From assembly GCA_017531225.1 (NCBI GenBank), contig JAFXLL010000010.1, positions 523,813 through 587,812 of the forward strand: a DNA stretch of 64,000 nt, in the 5' to 3' direction. Positions within the stretch are counted from its first letter, which is position 1, and the number at the start of each line of letters is the position of its first letter. Of the stretch, positions 17,658-25,177 are shown one piece after another. Under the pieces are notes generated by a model that did no database searches, had not been told where the DNA came from, and saw nothing but the letters and a program-made list of their open reading frames with translations. Origin of the DNA: Bacteroidales bacterium (GTDB lineage Bacteria; Bacteroidota; Bacteroidia; Bacteroidales; F082). Made by a program: the position numbers and the translations under genes.

Positions 17658-20515
17658 GGATTGATGATGATTTTTTGGGTTGTTTCACCAATGGTAATAA
17701 AGTAAAAGCCTTGGTTTAAGTCACGCATATCTATTTGCTGATTATCAGATGAAATATTACCCGATTTTACCGTTTGTCCCAAGAGGTTGGTGATACGGTA
17801 TTCTGTTTGCCCCTGTAGAGACGGTGCATGCACCGTCTCTACGTACAATATGCCCTTGGTCGGATTGGGATAAACAGCAAACGATGCCTCGGCGTTTTCA
17901 TCTACCTCCATGTGAATCGTGTTGTAAATGGCATCGCAATCCTCCTCGCCGGTATTGAGAACCAATTCTCCGTCCTGCCAATAGCAGCGCAAGCCATCCA
18001 CCTCATAGTCCTTGGCCATGGGCGTTTCGGGGAAGAAACTCTTCGTGTGGCCGATGCCACAGATGATATCGCCCGTAAAGAGGTGGCTGGGATCACTCAC
18101 GCTGAGCACCCTATAGGTCTCGCTCTTGTAGGTAACCGTATGCGCTGCATCCACATGCACCGTAATGGTGTACCATCCCCCATCAATCACCCATTCGTCG
18201 CCCACATCGGCACCGAAGTCATAGAGCAGCGTGAACTCCTCCGTCTCCTTGTTCCACCAATAGATCTTATCGCCATCCTCGTAGATGTACTCGTGATTGA
18301 TCCATTCCGTCTTGTCATACATGGTGTTGGTTTCCACAATAATCTTGGCGCGCCTGCTGTTGATGGCAGTATCCGCCGCATATTCCAAATGCTGGTAGGT
18401 AACGTCACCCGTGACATGTTTGATCTCATAATACCATTCAGTGCCTCGGGGGAAGATTTCAACATACGGTTCCGCTGCGGTGATATTGATACGGTAATAG
18501 AAATTCTGGTTGAAGTCCAACATCATTTTAGTTGTGAACGTTGCCGTGATTTCCTGACCTGTATAAATGGTGTCGTTGCCCACGAGAATCCATTGACCGC
18601 CATCATAGTCTTGTTCGTTTTCGAGATAATATCTCCTGCCATTCGCCATAAAGGCAAGCTCCATCCCTGGCAGAGGAATGTATCCGGTGTGTGGCATTGG
18701 AGCATCAACAATGGTTCCCGTCAAGGTGGTTTCCTCATCCGTGTCCATCTCCACCAACTCGACGACATTCACCTCTTCGCCAGGCATATCATAACGAAGG
18801 TGACGTATCCCTTTGATATCCACGTGCATGCCTTCCCTGAAAAGATCGTTGTTGATGAACGTGTCTTTGTAAAGTTGGCCGTTGCGCATCAGATAAAAAG
18901 GAGTGGGAAACGTGAAATCACCCCATAGATAAGTCAGGAAATGTTGGTTCTCATCCTCTTCACAAGGGCAGGAAAGGCAGGGTGGATCCCAATAATTCGT
19001 GGTCAACGTACCGCCCTCCAATTGGAAGGTGTAGTCCATAAATGGTCGTATGTCAACCAATTCCATCCCATAAAACTGGTTTGCATATTGATCGGTTTGG
19101 ATACCGCAATGTCCGATGAAAGTATGCGGCAGACATCCCGCATTTAATGTCACGCCATTGAAGGTAAGCGGGAATTCTTGCTGTTCGCCATTGATGGTAA
19201 TGTAATAAGTCTGATAAGGAGGATTTTTAGTTGTGATAATCACTTTATTATTGTCACTGTGCGCTTCAAGCGTTGCGTTGATGGCATCGTAATAGTGTGC
19301 AGTAGTCTGCTGGATATCAAGCACATTTTGCGAATCTCCCGCATAGTCATGCATCTCTCTGATGGTTCCAAACGCACCGATAGTGGCTCCCATGGGGATG
19401 GTGTCGTAACGCACGATGAGTCGGCTCAAATCGGTAGGATCGGGGCGGAAGCCATCCACTGTGACAGGATAGATATGATCGTCATCCACCCTAATGGCCT
19501 GTCCAGCACCGTGGGGATAATTACCAAAGGCAAAAGCCTCTTGTAAAACAACGACTTCGCCTTCGATGTAATGGATATCGTTGGTATTAAAGACGCTTTT
19601 CATGCGAGCGCCATGACCGCCAAAGTACAAATGTCCGTCGCGACCTTTATAAATGGAGCCGTCGCCCATGCCGCCAGGTGCAGGAGAATAGAGTGGCAGT
19701 GCCTCGCCGTATTCATAGAATGTCTCACCATGGTCGGCAGAATAACGCAACACTGTGTATTCGCCTACATTGTGAAGGTCGTAGATGATGCCGTTGTCGG
19801 CCACGGTGAACCGCCTGTCGGGAACGAGATACAAGCCTGGTTGTTGCTGGAATTGTCCGTAACCGCCAGCCACCACATTGCCTTCGGGATCCAACTCCAT
19901 GTGGTAAATCAAAGCGCCTTCAATCAGCCAAGTCCAGTTGTCAATGTCATTAAAATTAGCGGTATAGATGCCTAATTCATAAATTGGAACCGCATTGGTT
20001 ATGCTGATATAAACATTTCCAGCATGGTCGGCGAGGATGCTGCCGAAAACCATGTCCTGCAGGAAACTGATGCTAGTCTCATTCCACGATTCGCCGCCGT
20101 TCAAGGTCCAGAAGAACTTTTCATTATTGACCATGACGATAGTATCGTTGGATAGCGAATACATTCCTTCTACCCAGTTGGTAGAGATACCCGATGCCTG
20201 CTCCTGCCAAGTGTTGCCGTTGTTGTCGGAATAGCAGAGTTTGTGGCTGTTATCATTGAAAATGAAGATGCGGTTATTGTCGTTGATTGTAAAATGTTTT
20301 GAATTGACATAGCTCAAATCGTAGTTTAGTTGCCATGTCGCACCTTCGTCCTGGGAGCGATGGACGCCGCTATAGCCCCAGTTGCTGAAAATACTGCCGT
20401 CGGCAGAGACGCCAAGGAATTGGCCTTCCATTTCAATGGGTTTCCAGACGTTTTGTGCCGTCAGGCCGCTGAGGAAGCCTAGGCAGAGAATCATGATAAA
20501 AATTAGTTTTTTCAT
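17654..20515 (-). CDS. T9SS-exported BNR-repeat/propeller protein with family-specific central domain (953 aa)
   Basis: The signal peptide is MKKLIFIMILCLGFLSGLTAQ. Residues about 50-330 hold BNR/Asp-box-like motifs (SQDEGATW, SDNNGNTW, TLNGGESW, SADHGETF), suggesting a propeller. The middle is unassigned and includes a CLSCPCEED cysteine cluster. Residues about 700-870 form a domain shared with the genes at 22113 and 25174 (EWYYEIKH..G.VTYQHLEY, W.NHEYIYEDGDKIYWWNKE..EFTLLYDF, GDEWVI, GHTKSFFPE, LRCYWQDG). The C-terminal ~75 residues are a T9SS type A sorting domain (YPNPTKGILYVE...ITNLLGQTVKSG...MRDLNQGFYFITIG), which carries an in-frame palindrome. The gene follows the TPR regulator-like gene by 56 nt, a gap filled by a heptamer repeat. 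It is probably a cell-surface or secreted protein; substrate unknown. Confidence 0.88.
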   Translation of the reverse strand: MKKLIFIMILCLGFLSGLTAQNVWKPIEMEGQFLGVSADGSIFSNWGYSGVHRSQDEGATWQLNYDLSYVNSKHFTINDNNRIFIFNDNSHKLCYSDNNGNTWQEQASGISTNWVEGMYSLSNDTIVMVNNEKFFWTLNGGESWNETSISFLQDMVFGSILADHAGNVYISITNAVPIYELGIYTANFNDIDNWTWLIEGALIYHMELDPEGNVVAGGYGQFQQQPGLYLVPDRRFTVADNGIIYDLHNVGEYTVLRYSADHGETFYEYGEALPLYSPAPGGMGDGSIYKGRDGHLYFGGHGARMKSVFNTNDIHYIEGEVVVLQEAFAFGNYPHGAGQAIRVDDDHIYPVTVDGFRPDPTDLSRLIVRYDTIPMGATIGAFGTIREMHDYAGDSQNVLDIQQTTAHYYDAINATLEAHSDNNKVIITTKNPPYQTYYITINGEQQEFPLTFNGVTLNAGCLPHTFIGHCGIQTDQYANQFYGMELVDIRPFMDYTFQLEGGTLTTNYWDPPCLSCPCEEDENQHFLTYLWGDFTFPTPFYLMRNGQLYKDTFINNDLFREGMHVDIKGIRHLRYDMPGEEVNVVELVEMDTDEETTLTGTIVDAPMPHTGYIPLPGMELAFMANGRRYYLENEQDYDGGQWILVGNDTIYTGQEITATFTTKMMLDFNQNFYYRINITAAEPYVEIFPRGTEWYYEIKHVTGDVTYQHLEYAADTAINSRRAKIIVETNTMYDKTEWINHEYIYEDGDKIYWWNKETEEFTLLYDFGADVGDEWVIDGGWYTITVHVDAAHTVTYKSETYRVLSVSDPSHLFTGDIICGIGHTKSFFPETPMAKDYEVDGLRCYWQDGELVLNTGEEDCDAIYNTIHMEVDENAEASFAVYPNPTKGILYVETVHAPSLQGQTEYRITNLLGQTVKSGNISSDNQQIDMRDLNQGFYFITIGETTQKIIINP
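17815..17842. repeat. Perfect 28-bp palindrome inside a coding sequence
   Basis: The half site is GTAGAGACGGTGCA, followed directly by its exact inverted complement. It lies in the T9SS sorting domain of the 953-residue protein and is read through in frame, adding roughly TVHAPSLQG between conserved YVE and YRITNLLGQ. The related domain at 22113 has only a short linker at that point. GTAGAGACG...CGTCTCTAC palindromes are known as dispersed repeats in several bacterial groups (from memory). Confidence 0.85.
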
Positions 20516-20537
20516 ATTATTAAATTTTAAATTCTTT

Positions 20538-20570
20538 CTTCTTACTTCTGACTTCTGTCTTCTGTCTTCT
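20538..20570. repeat. Heptanucleotide tandem repeat in an intergenic gap (about 4.7 copies)
   Basis: Units on the + strand are CTTCTTA, CTTCTGA, CTTCTGT, CTTCTGT and CTTCT. They fill most of the 56 nt between the TPR-regulator stop (20572) and the start of the next gene (20515). On the coding strand this is purine-rich (AGAAGAC units), in the leader of the downstream T9SS gene. Copy-number change would alter spacing without touching either frame. Confidence 0.8.
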
Positions 20571-20571
20571 T

Positions 20572-21927
20572 TTATTCTATTTCATTGATAATTTCTTCAA
20601 AACTGCGATCGTCCTGGGCGCCATCCATCTTCTCCTGCTTGATGCGGTATTTGCGGCGGGCGTAGGAGTTGGTCTGCAAATTCATCATGATGGAGATCAC
20701 CTGGTTGCTGAAGCCTTGGCGGGTCAGGCTGCAGATCTGCAAATCGGTCTTGGTCAAAGTGGGATAACGCTCCAATAGTTTTTGGGTGAAATCGCTATAA
20801 ACCAAGTCGATAAGCTCAAGATAATCATTCCATTCCGTCTCCACGAGATTGAAGTCCACGGTATTCCCGGTGACTTTCTCCGAGAGGGCCAACGCCGTCA
20901 CAAATACCTTGTTTTTCTTCATGGCCACATCGAATTGACGTTGGCTCTCCTCCCCTTTTAGCTTGTCTTTCAACGTTTTCTGCCGAAGGAGCAACAGTGT
21001 CACCACCAAGGCCACGGCCAACAGCACCAATGCTAAATAAAGGTAAAGTGATTGCAGTTTGTGTTCCGACAGAAGTGTGTTCCTCTGAAGCTGAAGGTCG
21101 TAATCCCTCTTGATGTGTTGCATCTCCTCGATGTGCTGCTCAGCATGGGCCTGCATCAGGTTCTCGTTGTACTGTTCGCAACATTGCAAGGCCTTGTGAT
21201 AGTCGTTTTGCAGCTCATAGATCTGGTAAAGACCCTGATAGGCCGGCATCCTGACGCCTGCTTTCTCGCTCTCTGTAGCCAAGTTCAGGTGCTCGATGGC
21301 AAGTTTGTCATTCTCGATATAATAATAAGCCATACCTAAAGTCAAATGGCAAAGGTCGGCACGTGCTCCATGCTCCAAGGCCTCGCTCACCAACTCGACC
21401 ACCTTGTTGTATTCGCCTCGTTCCATATACACGTCGCGACAGAGTTCAAGCAGGATGTCTATCGACAACTTCTTGCTACTCTGGGTTTTAGCGATCTCAA
21501 AAGCCTCTTTGTAATACTGTTCGGCCTCGTCCACACGGTGCAATGAAGCCGCCACCCGACCAGCGTTTTGCAAGGCGCTCATTAGCAGCACGTTACCGGG
21601 CAATTGGCGGAATAGTTCAATGGCTTCCTTATGCAGCTCAAGGGCATCCTCTTTCATACCGTGTTTCCAATAGCGGGTTCCCAATTGATCCTTGATCTGC
21701 CCTTTAAGGCGTTTCACGTCGAAAGCCTCTTGGTTGCAGCGGTCAAGAACAAGAAGGGCTTGGTTGAAAGTCTCGGCCGCGGCTATTGAGTTTTCGGGGG
21801 ATAGCTCAAGGCCCTCCTGATACAAGGCGTTGGCTTTTTCAAGCTTGTTGGTATTGGATTGGCAGGCGCAAAAAAAGGATGCCGCCAGAAGGATTATAGG
21901 GATGATATGTTGTTTCGTTCTAACCAT
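20572..21927 (-). CDS. Membrane-anchored TPR regulator-like protein with C-terminal LuxR-like HTH (451 aa), copy 2
   Basis: The N-terminal hydrophobic segment ends in a lipobox-like AASFFCAC (Cys20/Cys22). Residues about 30-260 are TPR-like helices (ANALYQEGLEL, AAETFNQALLVL, EDALELHKEAIELF, AEQYYKEAFEIA, LGMAYYYIENDKLAIEHLN). A coiled region follows, then one transmembrane helix near 290-312 (YLYLALVLLAVALVVTLLLL). The C-terminal part ends with a LuxR-like helix-turn-helix signature (LTKTDLQICSLTRQGFSNQV, then SYARRKYRIKQEKM). The predicted topology is periplasmic TPRs and a cytoplasmic DNA-binding end, i.e. a one-component transmembrane regulator; this is inference. It is closely related to the protein at 23831-25177. 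It has its own promoter and precedes the T9SS BNR gene. Confidence 0.82.
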   Translation of the reverse strand: MVRTKQHIIPIILLAASFFCACQSNTNKLEKANALYQEGLELSPENSIAAAETFNQALLVLDRCNQEAFDVKRLKGQIKDQLGTRYWKHGMKEDALELHKEAIELFRQLPGNVLLMSALQNAGRVAASLHRVDEAEQYYKEAFEIAKTQSSKKLSIDILLELCRDVYMERGEYNKVVELVSEALEHGARADLCHLTLGMAYYYIENDKLAIEHLNLATESEKAGVRMPAYQGLYQIYELQNDYHKALQCCEQYNENLMQAHAEQHIEEMQHIKRDYDLQLQRNTLLSEHKLQSLYLYLALVLLAVALVVTLLLLRQKTLKDKLKGEESQRQFDVAMKKNKVFVTALALSEKVTGNTVDFNLVETEWNDYLELIDLVYSDFTQKLLERYPTLTKTDLQICSLTRQGFSNQVISIMMNLQTNSYARRKYRIKQEKMDGAQDDRSFEEIINEIE

Positions 21928-22112
21928 GTTGCAAAGTTAGTCCGAAAAAACGGTTTGTCAAGGGTTTTGGATGGAATAGCTATCAGAAAGTTATAAAAAT
22001 TTAAAATAAATTATTGTTAATCAATAATATCTAAAAACGCATAGCTATGTGATAGCTATTAGAAAAGTATTCTCTTCAACCACAATCGAAGAACCGGATC
22101 CCCTAATATATT
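21928..22112. promoter_or_regulatory. Upstream region of TPR regulator copy 2 with promoter and three ATAGCTAT sites
   Basis: On the minus strand, TAACTTTG (21932-21939) is preceded at 19 bp by TTG (21959-21961), a good Bacteroidetes promoter. Further upstream are three perfect palindromes ATAGCTAT at 21976-21983, 22041-22048 and 22052-22059. The last two are 11 bp apart and the first is 65 bp from the second, so all lie close to the same face of the helix. Two are followed by (C/T)AGAAA. The rest of the gap is AT-rich and holds no gene. Confidence 0.6.
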
Positions 22113-23816
22113 TTATTGATTTACAACAAATTTAATTGATAAATAATTGCATTTCAAGAGATAAAAACCGTTGGATAATCTCGATATGTCAATGGGTTGA
22201 CCGTTGAGTGTACCCGACATCACCGTCTGACCCATCAAGTTAACAATCTGGTATTCGCCTTGTCCGTGCTCAACAAACAGAATGCCGTTAGTAGGATTCG
22301 GATAGACCACTAGACCCGACTCCGACAAGGATTCGTCCACGCCATGATGATATTGTTCATAGATCTCATCACAGTCCATTTCACCATATTTGAAAACAAG
22401 ATTTCCCTCCTGCCAATAGCAACGAATGCCTTCAACACGGTAATCCTTGCCATGCGACATCAGCCTTTCGGGGAAGAAACTGGTTAGGTGACCGACACCG
22501 CAAACGATACTCCCGCTAAACAGGCCATTCACATCGCTCACTTGAAGCATTCGATAGTACTTGCCTTCATATTCAAAGATTTCCACCTCATCCACATGCA
22601 TCGTCAGGCTTTGTGTACCCACCTTGATCTCCCATGAATCACCCGCTTGTGCGGCAAAATCATACAGTATGGTGAACAACAGCAGCTCCTTGTTCCACCA
22701 ATATACCTTATTATCCCTTTCGTAGATGTATTCATGAGTCACTTCTTTTTGAGATTTCTTATCATAAATTTGGTTAGTGCGAACAATAATTTTTGGCCGC
22801 TCGTTTCCGATAGTGGTATCGGCAAGATACTCAAGATGTTGATAAGTAATACTGCCGTTTTCGTTGACGATTTCATAGTACCATTCCTCCCAGCAAGGAA
22901 GTGGCTGAATGTTGGTGCAATCACGCCAACCCCTAGCGTTTTGATAGGCCTCAACAGATCCTTGTGGAACATAAATCGTGAGGTTAATGAAATTACTGAA
23001 ATCTGGAAACGCACCCAGATCGATCAACGGAGGAATAGGATTGAAAGAATAAATCTTATCTAAATTGTCAGTATAGCAAAACGCATTACTCACAATGTAG
23101 GACACCGTTTCGGATAGCACTAACTCTCGAAGGTATGGATTAAAGCCAAAAGCCTCAAACCAAATCGTATCAATAGAGTTTGGGATGACAATTTTCTTAA
23201 AACAGCAATGCGAAAAAGCATAGTCCCCTATTACCTCCACTGAATTCGGAAGCACCAACGAAGAAGTGTCAAGACAACCGAAAAACGCCCCATAACCAAT
23301 GGTTTTCACATTCGCCGGAATGGAAGGCATATGGGATAAACATTCCCCAAAAGCCCATTTACCAATAATTACCACATCGTCAGGAATAACTGAATTGTTA
23401 CACCCCACCGCCAATGTAGCCGTCCTTTCGTCCACAATGCATTTGCCTTGGGCATGATACACTGGATTGTTATCGTCAACAACGATCGTATCTAATGTCG
23501 TACCCGCAAAAGGATTGATGCCGTCGCCGATATTTGTCAAAGAGGCCGGCACATATAGCCCAGTAAGTTGTCCACAATGCCAAAAAGCATAAGAAGCAAC
23601 CGTAGTGACCGCATATTCAACACCGTCATAAATGACTGTGGCGGGAATGTTCAAATCACCCTGAAACTCCTCCCCGTCAACAGATCCTTCAAGACAAACT
23701 TCAGGAGGATTGGAGCTGACAATGGAATACAAAAGGTTTCCAGCCTCAAAATCATAGGCTAAGGCTCTGGTTGTTAGGCAAGACATAAATGCCATTACAA
23801 ATAATAATCGTTTCAT
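22113..23816 (-). CDS. T9SS-exported BspA-type leucine-rich-repeat protein (567 aa)
   Basis: The start is at 23816 (MKRLLFVMAF) or two codons earlier (23822); the signal peptide ends TRALA. Residues about 60-300 are BspA/LRR_5-type repeats (VASYAFWHCGQLTGLYVPASLTNIG, IGKWAFGECLS, IPANVKTIGYGAFFGC, LPNSVEVIGDYAFSHC, IPNSIDTIWFEAFG). The central domain shared with the 17654 and 25174 genes follows (EWYYEIVNENGSITYQHLEY, HEYIYERDNKVYWWNKE, LYDFAAQAGDSWEI, CGVGHLTSFFPE). A T9SS sorting domain is at the C-terminus (VYPNPTNGILFVE...IVNLMGQTVMSG, then SRLSNGFYLLK). BspA-like LRRs are known in surface adhesins of Bacteroidetes and oral or gut anaerobes. The gene starts about 10 nt after the TPR regulator-like gene, so it is co-transcribed with it. 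Confidence 0.88.
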   Translation of the reverse strand: MKRLLFVMAFMSCLTTRALAYDFEAGNLLYSIVSSNPPEVCLEGSVDGEEFQGDLNIPATVIYDGVEYAVTTVASYAFWHCGQLTGLYVPASLTNIGDGINPFAGTTLDTIVVDDNNPVYHAQGKCIVDERTATLAVGCNNSVIPDDVVIIGKWAFGECLSHMPSIPANVKTIGYGAFFGCLDTSSLVLPNSVEVIGDYAFSHCCFKKIVIPNSIDTIWFEAFGFNPYLRELVLSETVSYIVSNAFCYTDNLDKIYSFNPIPPLIDLGAFPDFSNFINLTIYVPQGSVEAYQNARGWRDCTNIQPLPCWEEWYYEIVNENGSITYQHLEYLADTTIGNERPKIIVRTNQIYDKKSQKEVTHEYIYERDNKVYWWNKELLLFTILYDFAAQAGDSWEIKVGTQSLTMHVDEVEIFEYEGKYYRMLQVSDVNGLFSGSIVCGVGHLTSFFPERLMSHGKDYRVEGIRCYWQEGNLVFKYGEMDCDEIYEQYHHGVDESLSESGLVVYPNPTNGILFVEHGQGEYQIVNLMGQTVMSGTLNGQPIDISRLSNGFYLLKCNYLSIKFVVNQ

Positions 23817-23830
23817 ATTCAAATAGTTAT

Positions 23831-25177
23831 TTAAATTTCACTGATAATTTCCTCAAAACTTCGCTCATCTTGCAAGCCGTTCATCTTTTCCTGCTTGATA
23901 CGTGACTTGCGACGGGCATACGAGGCGGATTGCATGTTCATGATGATGGCCAGCACCTGGTTGCTGAAGCCTTGTTTGGTGAGGCAGCAGATCTGCAAGT
24001 CGCCCTGGGTCAAAGAAGGATATTTGGCCAACAGCTTAGTGGTAAAGCCGTCATACACCATGTCGATCAATTTCATGAAATCGGCCCAATCCTCCTCTTT
24101 CAGGTTGAAGTCGAGCGACGAGGCGGTAATTTGTTCGGACAATGACAAAGCCGTCAGATAAACCTTGTTTTTCTTCAGCGCCAGTTCCAATTGGTTTTTG
24201 GATTCCATGGCTTTCAGTTTCTCCCTCAGCGACTTCTGACGCAGCAGCAACAGCGTGACGGCCAACGCCACAACAAGTGCAACGAGAACACTATAGAGAT
24301 AGAGATTTCTCAACTTTTGCTCCGATTGAAGTTGGTTTTCCTGCATCTTTAAGTCGTATTCAGCCTTGATGCGCTCCACTTCCTCCCGTTTGAACACTTG
24401 CTCATCCTGCATCATGTTTTCAACGAAAAGTTCATGACACTCAAGCGATCGCACATAATCGCCGGCCGACTGATAAATCACATACATGCCTTGATAGGCT
24501 GACATGCGTACGCTGGCTTTTTCGCTTTGCGCAGCTTCGCTAAGAAAAGCCAAAGCTTCGTTATCCTCGCCAAGGTAATAATGCGCCAAGCCAATGATTA
24601 AATGGCAAAATCCCGGATCCGCACCTCCTTTTAGCGCTATTTGAGCATTTTCAATCGCTTTTTGGTAGTCACCGCTTTCCAGATAGAGATCGTGACTGGT
24701 TTCCATGAGCAATTCGTTACAGAAAGCAGTGTCGTTGAGGTTTTTCGCAATTTGCCATGCTTCATCGTAATAAACTTGAGCCTCGTTGACGCATTGCAGC
24801 GATGCTTTTACGCGGCCACAGTTCCTCAATGCAGTCATCAGCAGCGTTGGCTCGTCAAGCTCACGTAGTAAAGCCACCGCATCAAGATGCAACTCCAGCG
24901 ACTCCTTGTTAAGATCGTGTTTCCAATACATCGCACCAAGATTGTCCTCGATTTGGGCTTTCAGTCGATTCACCTCGTTACTTTGGGCGGTACAACGATT
25001 GATAGCGAGCAAGGCGTCACTAAAAGCTTCTGTGGCAGCTTCGTTGTTAGCAGCAGCACGTAGTTCCAAACCTGCTTGGAAAGAGGCATTGGCTTCTTTC
25101 AGGTAACGGGCTTCGTGATGGCAAGCTTGACAGGTGGCCAGCAACATGATTGCTACTATGAGAAAACGAGGCCTCAC
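23831..25177 (-). CDS. Membrane-anchored TPR regulator-like protein with C-terminal LuxR-like HTH (448 aa), copy 1
   Basis: The start codon is GTG at 25177 and overlaps the stop of the upstream T9SS gene (GTGA), which indicates translational coupling. The N-terminus is lipoprotein-like (MLLATCQAC, Cys16/Cys19). TPR-like helices fill about 25-260 (ANASFQAGLEL, ATEAFSDALLAINRC, ESLELHLDAVALL, AQVYYDEAWQIA, IGLAHYYLGEDNEALAFL). One transmembrane helix follows (LYLYSVLVALVVALAVTLLLL). The C-terminus carries the HTH-like LTQGDLQICCLTKQGFSNQV and SYARRKSRIKQEKMNG. It is closely similar to 20572-21927 from end to end. It lies between two T9SS cargo genes in one operon. A signalling role between the periplasm and their expression is inferred, not shown. 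Confidence 0.82.
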   Translation of the reverse strand: MRPRFLIVAIMLLATCQACHHEARYLKEANASFQAGLELRAAANNEAATEAFSDALLAINRCTAQSNEVNRLKAQIEDNLGAMYWKHDLNKESLELHLDAVALLRELDEPTLLMTALRNCGRVKASLQCVNEAQVYYDEAWQIAKNLNDTAFCNELLMETSHDLYLESGDYQKAIENAQIALKGGADPGFCHLIIGLAHYYLGEDNEALAFLSEAAQSEKASVRMSAYQGMYVIYQSAGDYVRSLECHELFVENMMQDEQVFKREEVERIKAEYDLKMQENQLQSEQKLRNLYLYSVLVALVVALAVTLLLLRQKSLREKLKAMESKNQLELALKKNKVYLTALSLSEQITASSLDFNLKEEDWADFMKLIDMVYDGFTTKLLAKYPSLTQGDLQICCLTKQGFSNQVLAIIMNMQSASYARRKSRIKQEKMNGLQDERSFEEIISEI

